Positions 22,231-29,848 of a stretch of DNA of 37,423 nucleotides are shown here, piece after piece. Source of the DNA: Ureibacillus thermophilus (GTDB taxonomy: Bacteria; Bacillota; Bacilli; Bacillales_A; Planococcaceae); the NCBI RefSeq assembly GCF_042657185.1, contig NZ_JBHSNN010000081.1, one strand, 5' to 3'. The number at the start of each line of letters is the position of its first letter. Position 1 is the stretch's first letter. The position numbers were made by a program, and so were the translations under genes. Under the pieces are notes generated by a model. That model was not told where the DNA came from. It saw only the letters and a list, made by a program, of their open reading frames with translations, and made no database searches.

Positions 22231-23415
22231 TTAATATGCTAAACCATATAATGCTTTGATATGTGATAAATAGCGCACATGACTGGCTTCTTTCATTAAA
22301 GAAGCAGGCAAGCCTTTTAGAAGGATATTGTTTTGGCCGACTGTTGCGACGCCATCTTTGCGTCCAAGGCTTGCAAGGGTACCAGAGTTCACTGGGCTGA
22401 ATTCTTTTAGTTTTTGGCCTTTAATTGTTGCATATAGGTTATAACCTGCGCATTCGCCCATTTGCCATGCGTTTTGAGCAGTTGGTGCATATAATGGACG
22501 GCCTCCGCCTTCAGGAAGGGCAACAGAGGCATCCCCAACAACAAATACATCCGGATGGGATTTAGAACGTAAATATTCATCAATGATGGCTTTGCCGCGG
22601 TCGCATTCAAGGCCGGATTCTTGTACGATTGGCAGAGCTGCAACGCCGCCTGTCCATACAAACGTATTAGCTGTAATTGTTGATCCATCTTTTAATGAAA
22701 TCACATTGCCTTCAACGCCTGTTACAGGTAGGCCAGTCAAGAATTCAACACCACGAGCTTCTAAAGATTTTGTTGCACGTTCAATTAATTCATCAGGCAA
22801 TACTGGTAAAATTTTCGGACCAGCTTCAATTAATTTGATTTTTAATTCTTTAGGGTCTACAGCATATTTCGCGCAAATATTTGGTGCGTTATCCACGATT
22901 TCGCCGACAAGTTCCACACCTGTTAAACCGCCGCCGCCGATAACGATTGTTGCATCCGCTTCGTCTTTTGTTTTTGCATAAGAGGCAATTTTGCTTTCAA
23001 TATGATTGTAAATTCTTTTTGCGTCATCCACAGATTTCAATACCATTGAATTTTCTTCCAAGCCTGGAATGCCGAAGAAACCAGTTTGGCTGCCAAGGGC
23101 CACAACTAAGTAATCATAAGAGATGACTGAGCCGTTTGCTAAAAATACTTCTTTATTTTTCACGTTGAATGATTTTACTTCTTGGATTACTGTTTCAATA
23201 TCTTTCCCTTTAAATAATTTTTTTAATGGGAAGGAGATTGCTTTTTCAGAAATTGTTCCACCGGCAAGGCGATGCAATTCTGTGATTAATTGGTGGTCGG
23301 GATATTTATTTACAACTGTAATTTTGGCTTCATCTTTATTTGCATATTTCCGCAATGTTAAGGCAGTTAAGACACCACCATAGCCAGCACCTAAGATGAC
23401 GATGTGTTTTGACAT
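22231..23415 (-). CDS. ndh: Type II NADH dehydrogenase (NDH-2)
   Basis: The 394-residue flavoprotein passes electrons from NADH to menaquinone at the membrane surface without pumping protons. SKHIVILGAGYGGVLTALTL holds the FAD-binding dinucleotide fold, IVIGGGGLTGVELVGEI the NADH-binding fold, and DVFVVGDASVALPEGG the second FAD contact. APTAQNAWQMGE contains the AQxAxQ-like quinone site region. The C-terminal amphipathic end (LSHIKALYGLAY) anchors to the membrane. GGAGG lies seven bases upstream of the ATG. It is the second gene after yjlC. Its stop codon touches the end of the group II intron, so its natural terminator, if any, was displaced. Confidence 0.95.
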   Translation of the reverse strand: MSKHIVILGAGYGGVLTALTLRKYANKDEAKITVVNKYPDHQLITELHRLAGGTISEKAISFPLKKLFKGKDIETVIQEVKSFNVKNKEVFLANGSVISYDYLVVALGSQTGFFGIPGLEENSMVLKSVDDAKRIYNHIESKIASYAKTKDEADATIVIGGGGLTGVELVGEIVDNAPNICAKYAVDPKELKIKLIEAGPKILPVLPDELIERATKSLEARGVEFLTGLPVTGVEGNVISLKDGSTITANTFVWTGGVAALPIVQESGLECDRGKAIIDEYLRSKSHPDVFVVGDASVALPEGGGRPLYAPTAQNAWQMGECAGYNLYATIKGQKLKEFSPVNSGTLASLGRKDGVATVGQNNILLKGLPASLMKEASHVRYLSHIKALYGLAY

Positions 23416-23458
23416 AGTATTCCTCCGTCCTTACATTATTAAATAACAAACCATTCAA

Positions 23459-23881
23459 TTATTGATTTTTGCGTTCAGCTGATACTTCTAAAAAGGCGTT
23501 TGCAAAGCGTAAAAGTTTTTGAACTTCAGGATTTTTTAACAATTTCAATACGCCGAATAAACCGATTGCTTCCGTAGATTCTTCAGCGCGATCTTTCGCT
23601 TCAATAGCAGTTTGCGCCAAGCCTTTTACAGTGCTAATTACAGGTTCGGAAACTTCTTTAATTGCGTTCACTGTATCGCTTTTTAATACCTCATCTGTTG
23701 CTACCTGCTGTGCTAAATCGTATGCTTTTGTAAGAAGTCCAACAACTTCAGCAAGTTTTGGGAGTTGTTCAACTAAATATGTCAAGGACTCTTGCACTTC
23801 AGGTTTTAATAATTGATCCAGCAAATCTTGCTGCTCTTTGCTAACAGAGGACTGAACTTGATTCACTAATTCTTCTGACAT
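23459..23881 (-). CDS. yjlC: YjlC-like DUF1641 protein
   Basis: The 140-residue helical protein (LVNQVQSSVSKEQQDLLDQL, then LVEQLPKLAEVVGLLTKAYD and VLKLLKNPEVQKLLRFANAF) belongs to DUF1641. In B. subtilis yjlC forms an operon with ndh, and the same order is kept here with 43 bases between the genes. Its exact role beside NDH-2 is not established. AAAGGAG lies eight bases before the ATG at 23881, so the ATG two codons further upstream (23887) is unlikely to be the start. The promoter region carries a Rex-like operator. Confidence 0.9.
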   Translation of the reverse strand: MSEELVNQVQSSVSKEQQDLLDQLLKPEVQESLTYLVEQLPKLAEVVGLLTKAYDLAQQVATDEVLKSDTVNAIKEVSEPVISTVKGLAQTAIEAKDRAEESTEAIGLFGVLKLLKNPEVQKLLRFANAFLEVSAERKNQ

Positions 23882-23940
23882 ACCCATTCTCCTTTACTTA
23901 TCTTTGTTCCCACAACATGGGAAGAAAAAACTCAACAACT

Positions 23941-23958
23941 ATGTGAAACATTTAACAA
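23941..23958 (-). promoter_or_regulatory. Rex-like operator upstream of yjlC-ndh
   Basis: On the minus strand the site reads TTGTTAAATGTTTCACAT, a near match to the known Rex consensus TTGTGAANNNNTTCACAA (12 of 14 defined positions). Rex represses ndh in B. subtilis when NADH is low, so the location about 60 bases upstream of the first gene makes functional sense. Confidence 0.7.
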
Positions 23959-24240
23959 AGTTAACTATAGTTTAAATATAATACAAATATCCTTTAAATC
24001 AAAGTACTGTTTTTATTGTCAAACATATGATTATAAATCCATCAAATTGAAAGCGTTTTCCATTTTTTATCATTTATTTATTAAATGGGGAAATTACCGC
24101 TTTTTGAATTGCTCTAAAATTTTGACAAAACTATTACGAAATTGTTGAGTTTTTTTGAATTCTTTTTCCAATAATTGAATTATACGCTTTCTCTAATTTA
24201 TTTTCTAATATTATTTTGCTTTTTGTTATTATAAATTGAT
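23959..24240. other. AT-rich gene-free stretch upstream of yjlC-ndh
   Basis: No ORF with a ribosome binding site is visible. TGAAAGCGTTTTCC at 24048-24061 comes close to a catabolite-response element, with a mismatch at the last position, and may be chance. The rest is strongly AT-rich. Confidence 0.3.
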
Positions 24241-24282
24241 AAAAAAATAATATTTTTTATTATTATGTTGTTGAAAATGGAA

Positions 24283-24323
24283 AAGGGGCTGTCCAGAAAG
24301 TCGAACACTTTCGGAAACAGCCT
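24283..24323. repeat. Hairpin with GGCTGTCC/GGAAACAGCC arms
   Basis: GGCTGTCCAGAAAGT (about 24287-24301) faces ACTTTCGGAAACAGCC (about 24307-24322) with an AACA-type loop. A second hairpin lies at about 24430-24470 (GGGGGTGTCT/CAGACGCCC). Such paired hairpins are often the two ends of a small decayed repeat element, and the stretch between them has no gene. Confidence 0.5.
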
Positions 24324-24438
24324 TACTTCTTATAGTAATATGCTCTTAAAAACTTTCCCTGCGGTGGTTACAAAACGCGCCTCCTCGTCGCAATTTATCT
24401 GCGGCAAAAACTCTAGCTACAGCCGCAAAGGGGGTGTC

Positions 24439-24993
24439 TCAAAATGACTTTTCAGACGCCCTCTTTTTATGAAATGTATATTCTCCATTGGTCGCTTCTG
24501 TTAATGCTTTTTCTTCAAGTGGAATACGTATGGACAATATGATAAAATTTAAAGCTGTGAACAAAAGGGCTGTGATATAAGCTTGAAACATCATAGGCAG
24601 TAGAACAATTTCGCAGCATACGACAATATAATTTGGATGTTTAAAGAAAGCATAGGGACCTGTCTTTACGATTTTTGCTCCTGGGAGGACGATAATTTTT
24701 GTATTCCAAAACATTCCTAATGAAATTAGACACCAAATTCTTAAAGCTTGGACTAATAAAAAAATGAAAAATAAATAGATGAAATATGGAGATAGGGAAC
24801 GCTGAAATAACATGAATTCAGCAATAAGACTAATGAAAAAACTAACATGGAGCAAAATCATGAATGGGTAATGAAAAGCCCCCACCTCATAAGCGCCAAG
24901 TTGTTTCATATGTCTTTCGTTGCGTTTGGCAATGATTAATTCGATGATTCTTTGCATGATGACAAAAGATATAATGAAAATAAAAATTTTCAA
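24439..24993 (-). CDS. bpsB: BpsB-like isoprenylcysteine carboxyl methyltransferase family protein
   Basis: The 184-residue membrane protein has about four to five helices and a C-terminal methyltransferase signature: GAKIVKTGPYAFFKHPNYIV, then IPLEEKALTEATNGEY. In B. subtilis BpsB (YpbQ) methylates the alkylpyrones made by BpsA. The pair is kept here. The frame is open to 25044, within bpsA, but the TTG at 24993 follows GGAGGGAG, which lies in the end of bpsA, and gives MKIFIFIISFVIMQRI. It starts one base after the bpsA stop, so the two are translationally coupled. The last codons overlap a terminator-like hairpin. Confidence 0.88.
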   Translation of the reverse strand: MKIFIFIISFVIMQRIIELIIAKRNERHMKQLGAYEVGAFHYPFMILLHVSFFISLIAEFMLFQRSLSPYFIYLFFIFLLVQALRIWCLISLGMFWNTKIIVLPGAKIVKTGPYAFFKHPNYIVVCCEIVLLPMMFQAYITALLFTALNFIILSIRIPLEEKALTEATNGEYTFHKKRASEKSF

Positions 24994-24994
24994 T

Positions 24995-26077
24995 TTACTC
25001 CCTCCATTGCAGCAATACCGATTCCCCGCTAAATCCTGGCCCAAGGGCTACCAATAAACCGTAAGAATCCCCTTTCTTGATTCTTTTCATATATTCATCC
25101 AACACATACAGTACCGTCGGCGAAGACATATTGCCGTTTTCTTGAAGAACTTTTCGGGAAAGCTTGATATGTTGGTCGCTTAGATTCAACGCTTCTTTGT
25201 AGGCTAACAACACTTTTTTGCCGCCGGGATGGGCAATAAAATGTTCCAAATCCTTTATTGATAGCCCAACTTCCTCGAAAAATGATTCAATAAATGGGCC
25301 TAGCCATTTGGAAATAATGGTAGGGATGCTTTTTGAAAAAATGACATGAAGACCATCATTTTTGATATCCCAGCCCATGACGTCCTCAGAGTCGGGCATC
25401 CATTTAGAAGCCGTTCTTATAATAGAAGGAACCATTTTTTGATTTTCCACATTGGCTTCATCGCCGCATACAAGGGCGCAAGCAACGCCATCTGCAAATA
25501 GGGAAGCCCCCACTAAATTGCTTTTGGAAAAATCGTTCCGTTGAAAAGTCAGACTGCATAATTCAACGCACACAACGAGCACTTTTTCTTTCGGATGGGC
25601 AAGGCAATAATCATAGGCTCTGCTAATGCCTGATGCTCCACCGACGCATCCAAGCCCCCAGATGGGCAACCGTTTGATTCGGTCGGAAAATGTAAGTTGA
25701 TTCATAATTCGTGCATCAATGCTTGGTGTGGAGATGCCGGTGCTGGATACAAAGAAAATGGCATCAATTTCTTCTGTAGAAATCGGCCTTTTTAAATACA
25801 TTTCATTTTGGAGGCATTTTTGGATAGCTTTTACGCTATAATCCACAGCTAATTGAATGTATAATTGATTGCGTTCTTCAAAGGTATGCTCTTCTTTATG
25901 CCATTCAAGGGGCACACAAAAATGCCGCTTCTCAATCTCCCCATTCTCAAACACTTTTAATAGCCGATTTAATTGAGGAATATTGTTTTGAAATATTGTT
26001 TTAGTAAATTGCTCAATTTCTTGTTGATGCAGTGTATAAGGTGGTTGATACGTGCTAACAGAAACAATTTTAGGCAT
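24995..26077 (-). CDS. bpsA: Type III polyketide synthase (BpsA, chalcone synthase-like)
   Basis: The 360-residue cytoplasmic enzyme extends long-chain acyl-CoA with malonyl-CoA to alkylpyrones. The Cys-His-Asn triad is visible: Cys144 in IWGLGCVGGASGI, His283 in HFIAHPGGKKVL and Asn316 in QENGNMSSPTVLYV. GLLVALGPGFSGESVLLQW is the usual C-terminal block. Length and triad match BpsA of B. subtilis, which acts with BpsB. The product is thought to be a membrane lipid. The start at 26077 follows AAAGGAAGAG. No other lipid genes are near. Confidence 0.93.
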   Translation of the reverse strand: MPKIVSVSTYQPPYTLHQQEIEQFTKTIFQNNIPQLNRLLKVFENGEIEKRHFCVPLEWHKEEHTFEERNQLYIQLAVDYSVKAIQKCLQNEMYLKRPISTEEIDAIFFVSSTGISTPSIDARIMNQLTFSDRIKRLPIWGLGCVGGASGISRAYDYCLAHPKEKVLVVCVELCSLTFQRNDFSKSNLVGASLFADGVACALVCGDEANVENQKMVPSIIRTASKWMPDSEDVMGWDIKNDGLHVIFSKSIPTIISKWLGPFIESFFEEVGLSIKDLEHFIAHPGGKKVLLAYKEALNLSDQHIKLSRKVLQENGNMSSPTVLYVLDEYMKRIKKGDSYGLLVALGPGFSGESVLLQWRE

Positions 26078-26136
26078 TGCTGCTCTTCCTTTTTTCTATT
26101 AGCATCCCCCACAGATTTTTAAGTATGCATAAAATG

Positions 26137-26817
26137 TCACTTCCCGTTTCCGCTCTGTTTATCATTTAAAGAGAAAGTTTTTTGCAATAATTCCAAATAA
26201 AGGATAAAGTATTCGATGCAATCTTTTACCAGTTCGGTGAAAGTAGAGAATTCCGGCCCCTTTTGATAATGCAAATAGTCGTTCTTTAATACTTCCAACA
26301 ATTTTTTGGAGAATAAATGAATGTTAGTAGAATGGAATTTTTCTAAACATTGAATGAGACTGCTGAATAGCACGGTATCCTCTGAATCAGGATGTTCGAT
26401 AATGGCTATATCTTTTACAAGCACTTCAAGGGATTTAATATAACCGAAAAAGGCAAGATCATCATGGCCATGCAAATCGGCTTGAACCGATTGAGTATAT
26501 AGATTTTGAAATTTTTTTGATGTGTTTTGAATTAACATTTCGTTGCGGAAAGTATATTCTGGAATCGTTAATATATATTGATTTTGGGCATTGCTTAATT
26601 TTTCAGAATGGTTGATGACAAAATAGTCCTTTCTGCAAGATGGGCAAACAAAAGATAATGCATGAATGTGAAAATTTTTATTTTCAAAGTGATGAGTATT
26701 TTCAAGGGTTGGGTGTATATCTAGATTGCAATGAGGACATTTATTCAAAATTATGTATTCACGGTGGTCATACAGATATTTAATTTTTGTCAGTTTTTTC
26801 TCCTTTTTTTTCATCAT
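26137..26817 (-). CDS. Zinc-ribbon protein with DUF4145-like C-terminal domain, unknown function
   Basis: I do not recognise a named family. The 226-residue protein has a treble-clef-like zinc ribbon with two CPxC knuckles: NKCPHCNLDIHP and FVCPSCRKDYFV. A helical domain follows, and its HGHDDLAFFGYIKSLEVLVK stretch resembles DUF4145-like domains (cellular proteins sometimes tied to restriction or defence systems). The frame is open to 26895. The ATG at 26817 follows AAAGGAG by nine bases and is the likely start (MMKKKEKKLTKIKYLYD). It stands alone, between bpsA and a MerR gene that run in the same direction. No defence partner gene is visible here. Confidence 0.65.
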   Translation of the reverse strand: MMKKKEKKLTKIKYLYDHREYIILNKCPHCNLDIHPTLENTHHFENKNFHIHALSFVCPSCRKDYFVINHSEKLSNAQNQYILTIPEYTFRNEMLIQNTSKKFQNLYTQSVQADLHGHDDLAFFGYIKSLEVLVKDIAIIEHPDSEDTVLFSSLIQCLEKFHSTNIHLFSKKLLEVLKNDYLHYQKGPEFSTFTELVKDCIEYFILYLELLQKTFSLNDKQSGNGK

Positions 26818-26905
26818 TCGACAAATCTCCTTTATGCGATTAATAGGCATAAATTTCTTTAGATATAATTTCCTTTTTAATAAGAAATTATTCAAAATTT
26901 GTATA

Positions 26906-26941
26906 AAGTGGAAAAGCCACCCGAATTGTTCGAGCGGCTTT
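26906..26941 (-). terminator. Terminator after the MerR-family gene
   Basis: On the minus strand AAAAGCCGCTCGAA pairs with TTCGGGTGGCTTTT, using G-U pairs, and ends in a short T run. Confidence 0.75.
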
Positions 26942-26949
26942 TCGAATGT

Positions 26950-27711
26950 TTAATTATTGTTTAAATAATGGACGACGGCATCTCTTAAAAATTCTGCTGC
27001 CCCTTCGCCTTTTTTGTCGTAATATGCTCTAAAGCGTTCATCTGCTACATACATTTCCACAAGTCCTTGATGAGCCTCTTTTGAATAAGAAGACCAAGTG
27101 TAAGTGAGCCATTGTTTATGTTTTGCGGCCAGTTCCCGGGCAAGAGGGGAAGCAGGGTCACCCGTTCTCTTAGCCTTATCCAACAGATTAAGAATTTCTT
27201 CTGCCAGTTGTTTGAATGCCTCAAAATCTTCTTTTGACATATTGCGGAATTTATTATTGGACCCGTTGACTGCATCGTCGCCGTACTTTTGACGGATTTC
27301 TCCGCCGTATTTTTGTTCATTTTCTTCTATTAACCGCTCTTTGAAAGCTTCAAATTTTTCTTCATTATTCATTGTCATCTCTCCTTTTTCATGGGCGATT
27401 GTTTTTTTCACAGAATCAATCAATTTGTCCAGTCGGAATCTCTTTTTCAAAAGCTGTGCCAAATGGCTTTCCAAAGCTTTGATTGAATCAAAGTTTGGGT
27501 CATTCATAATGGAAAGAATTGTTTCAATGCTGACGCCCAATTCCCGGAAGAATAAAATTTGTTGCAACCGGTCGACTTCTTCTTGGCCATAAATCCGGTA
27601 GCCGGAGCTGTTGATTCTTTTTGGTTTCAATAAATTGATTTCATCGTAGTATCGCAACGTTCTTGTGCTGATTCCTGCTAATTTCGCTAATTGGCTGATT
27701 GTGTATTCCAT
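26950..27711 (-). CDS. MerR-family activator with TipAS domain (Mta-like)
   Basis: The 253-residue protein has an N-terminal MerR helix-turn-helix (MEYTISQLAKLAGISTRTLR, then YYDEINLLKPKRINSSGYRI). A dimerisation coiled coil follows (about residues 75-120), then a TipAS ligand domain (about 135-250; FEAFKERLIEENEQKYGGEI, SKEDFEAFKQLAEEI and WLTYTWSSYSKEAHQGLVEM). Mta of B. subtilis has this plan and switches on multidrug exporters; TipAL binds thiopeptides. No exporter lies beside this gene, so its targets may be elsewhere, and self-control is likely (see the promoter). The start at 27711 follows AGGAGGGC six bases upstream; the frame extends a little further. Confidence 0.9.
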   Translation of the reverse strand: MEYTISQLAKLAGISTRTLRYYDEINLLKPKRINSSGYRIYGQEEVDRLQQILFFRELGVSIETILSIMNDPNFDSIKALESHLAQLLKKRFRLDKLIDSVKKTIAHEKGEMTMNNEEKFEAFKERLIEENEQKYGGEIRQKYGDDAVNGSNNKFRNMSKEDFEAFKQLAEEILNLLDKAKRTGDPASPLARELAAKHKQWLTYTWSSYSKEAHQGLVEMYVADERFRAYYDKKGEGAAEFLRDAVVHYLNNN

Positions 27712-27733
27712 TGAAAGCCCTCCTGATAATCTC

Positions 27734-27764
27734 ATCATAAAGGTTAACGTAACGTGAAGGTCAA
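27734..27764 (-). promoter_or_regulatory. MerR-type promoter with a 19-base spacer
   Basis: On the minus strand TTGACC (27764-27759) and TATGAT (27739-27734) are separated by 19 bases. Within the spacer TTCACGT and ACGTTAA form an imperfect dyad. MerR-family activators act on such over-long spacers by twisting the DNA, so the regulator probably controls its own gene. Confidence 0.7.
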
Positions 27765-27856
27765 TAGAAAAATCAAAATAATGAAGAAAAAGTGGCTACA
27801 AAATTCAGCATGGATTATATTTAAATTTGAAGTGAAGGAATGAAAGGTTGTCGAAA

Positions 27857-28492
27857 ATGGAAAATAAAGATTTAAAAATTGTGAAGCAGCCAAAATATCA
27901 AAAGATTGCCGCCGATATCGCCTCCAAAATTGTAGAAGGCAAATATACCATTGGTGAAAAAATTTACGCCAGATCTTCCCTTGCAAGCCAGTACGGGGTT
28001 TCAGCGGAGACGGCAAGAAGAGCAATCGCTGTTCTTCAGGATTTGGAGATTGTGGAAGCGACAAAGGGCAGCGGTGTTGTCATCAAGTCTTACGAAAAAG
28101 CGGCAAATTTTATTAAACAATTTTTGGATGTCGAATCCATTCATCAAATTCAGTTGGAGATGTTTGAAAGCATTGATCGGCAAAAAGAAGAGCTGGAAAA
28201 GTTGAAAGAGATTACCGAAAGATTGGTCAGCCGTACGGAACGATTTCGTTCAATCAATCCTTTTGTTCCTTTCCATATTGAAATAAAAGGGGATTCTCCG
28301 TACTTGTCCAAGACCATTGGGGAAATCAATTTTTGGCACCACACAATGGCAACCATTGTCGGTATTCGAAGAGGAGAAGAATTGATCATTTCACCGGGAC
28401 CCTATGCAACCATTGAAATGGATGATGTAATCTACTTTATTGGTAATGACGAATGCTTGGAAAGGGTTCAAAAATTTCTATTTCCTAATTAA
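27857..28492 (+). CDS. busR: BusR-like GntR/RCK_C regulator (c-di-AMP-responsive type)
   Basis: The 211-residue protein has an N-terminal GntR winged helix (about residues 12-80; YQKIAADIASKIVEGKYTIG, then YARSSLASQYGVSAETARRA). A coiled coil follows (about 90-130), then a TrkA-C/RCK_C domain (about 135-208; EIKGDSPYLSKTIGEINFWH, GPYATIEMDDVIYFIGN). This domain order is that of BusR, which binds c-di-AMP with its RCK_C domain and represses the glycine betaine transporter in streptococci and lactococci. Here the gene lies next to an opuA-type operon, which strongly supports the match. The ATG at 27857 follows AAAGG. The gene has its own terminator and the transporter its own promoter. Confidence 0.85.
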   Translation: MENKDLKIVKQPKYQKIAADIASKIVEGKYTIGEKIYARSSLASQYGVSAETARRAIAVLQDLEIVEATKGSGVVIKSYEKAANFIKQFLDVESIHQIQLEMFESIDRQKEELEKLKEITERLVSRTERFRSINPFVPFHIEIKGDSPYLSKTIGEINFWHHTMATIVGIRRGEELIISPGPYATIEMDDVIYFIGNDECLERVQKFLFPN

Positions 28493-28497
28493 TCAGG

Positions 28498-28535
28498 GCT
28501 TACAAAAGCAAATTTGAGCTTTTGTGAGCCTTTTC
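28498..28535 (+). terminator. Terminator after busR
   Basis: GGCTTACAAAAGC pairs with GCTTTTGTGAGCC around AAATTTGA, followed by TTTTCTATT. Confidence 0.85.
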
Positions 28536-28568
28536 TATTAATTTTTAGCAGATTTTGAGAGTGGTAAT

Positions 28569-28612
28569 TTGACTAAAGTAACAACTTATTGTTATCATAG
28601 AGTTGTTACTTT
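28569..28612 (+). promoter_or_regulatory. opuA promoter overlapped by a bipartite BusR-like operator
   Basis: TTGACT (28569-28574) and TATCAT (28593-28598) are 18 bases apart. The perfect inverted repeat AAAGTAACAACT (28575-28586) and AGTTGTTACTTT (28601-28612) covers the spacer and the start site. The GTAAC and GTTAC cores are separated by exactly 22 bases. BusR is reported to bind two such cores at that distance, so repression by blocking polymerase is expected. Confidence 0.75.
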
Positions 28613-28645
28613 TTCCGGTAGCTGGTTTGCTGAGAGGTGATGAAC

Positions 28646-29848
28646 ATGGAAAAAATTAAAGTGGAACATGTGACGAAAATATTTGGGAAACATGTGAATG
28701 CTGCCTTAAAACTTGTAAAACAAAAAAAACACAAGACGGAAATATTGAACGAAACCGGTGCGACAATCGGGGTATACGATGCAAATTTCACGGTGAATGA
28801 AGGTGAAATTTTTGTCATTATGGGACTATCCGGAAGCGGTAAGTCGACATTGATCCGTTTGTTAAACCGGTTGATTGAACCTACAAGTGGAAACATCTAC
28901 ATCGATGGTCAAAATATATCGAAGTTGAATAAAAGGGAATTAAGAAACATCCGAAGAGACAAAATGAGCATGGTATTCCAGAACTTTGGTTTATTTCCTC
29001 ATCGAACGATTTTGCAAAATACGGAATATGGCCTCGAAGTGAAGGGAGTACCAAAAGAGGAAAGACGATTGAAAGCAGAAAAGGCTTTAGACAATGCCGG
29101 TTTATTGGCTTATAAGGACCAGTATCCAAGTCAATTGTCAGGCGGTATGCAACAGAGGGTCGGTCTTGCAAGAGCCCTTGCAAATGATCCAGACATATTA
29201 TTGATGGATGAAGCTTTTTCTGCTCTCGATCCACTCATTCGGAAAGAAATGCAGGATGAATTGTTAGAACTGCAACAAAAAATGAAAAAGACGATTGTCT
29301 TTATTACCCACGACTTAAATGAAGCTCTTAGAATAGGGGATCGCATTGCATTGATGAAGGATGGACAAATCATCCAAATTGGAACAGGAGAAGAAATATT
29401 GACAAATCCGGCAAACGATTATGTTCGAAGCTTCACGGAAGATGTGGATCGTTCAAAAGTGTTGACGGTGGAAAACGCCATGATACGGCCTGTGTCCATC
29501 AATATTGAAGCGGACGGTCCAAAAGTCGCTTTACAGCTGATGAGGGAGGAAAAAGTGAGCGTCATTTTGGCTGTTGATAAGCAAAGAAATTTCAAAGGTT
29601 ATATTACAGCTAGTGATGCTCACGAAGCTTCAAAACGGGGTGAAAAGCATCTTCATGGAATATTGAGGCAAGATATGTTGACCGTTTCACCAGATACGTT
29701 GATCCAAGATGTATTAAGCCCGATTTCCGATTCGTCGACACCGATTGCTGTTGTAAAGGACGAGAAACTTATGGGCGTATTGATAAGAGGAGTCGTTATT
29801 GAAGCGTTATCTGCATCGAACAGAAGTGGAGGTGTTGACGATGAATAA
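28646..29848 (+). CDS. opuAA: Glycine betaine ABC transporter, ATP-binding subunit
   Basis: The 400-residue protein powers uptake of glycine betaine and related solutes. It has an ABC domain: Walker A GLSGSGKSTLIRLLN, Q-loop VFQNFGLFPHR, signature LSGGMQQRVGLARAL, Walker B LLMDEAFSALD and switch histidine FITHDLNEAL. Two C-terminal CBS domains (about residues 275-395; MIRPVSINIEADGPKVAL and DMLTVSPDTLIQDVLSPI) are typical of OpuAA and gate transport by ionic strength or, in some relatives, c-di-AMP. The ATG at 28646 follows GAGAGGTG; a GTG at 28637 is too close to it. Its stop overlaps the start of opuAB by eight bases. Confidence 0.95.
   Translation: MEKIKVEHVTKIFGKHVNAALKLVKQKKHKTEILNETGATIGVYDANFTVNEGEIFVIMGLSGSGKSTLIRLLNRLIEPTSGNIYIDGQNISKLNKRELRNIRRDKMSMVFQNFGLFPHRTILQNTEYGLEVKGVPKEERRLKAEKALDNAGLLAYKDQYPSQLSGGMQQRVGLARALANDPDILLMDEAFSALDPLIRKEMQDELLELQQKMKKTIVFITHDLNEALRIGDRIALMKDGQIIQIGTGEEILTNPANDYVRSFTEDVDRSKVLTVENAMIRPVSINIEADGPKVALQLMREEKVSVILAVDKQRNFKGYITASDAHEASKRGEKHLHGILRQDMLTVSPDTLIQDVLSPISDSSTPIAVVKDEKLMGVLIRGVVIEALSASNRSGGVDDE

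Noticed and set aside
24048..24061. Catabolite-response element (CcpA site)
   Set aside because: It is close to the consensus but mismatched at the end and about 165 bases from the yjlC start; it is mentioned only as a possibility.
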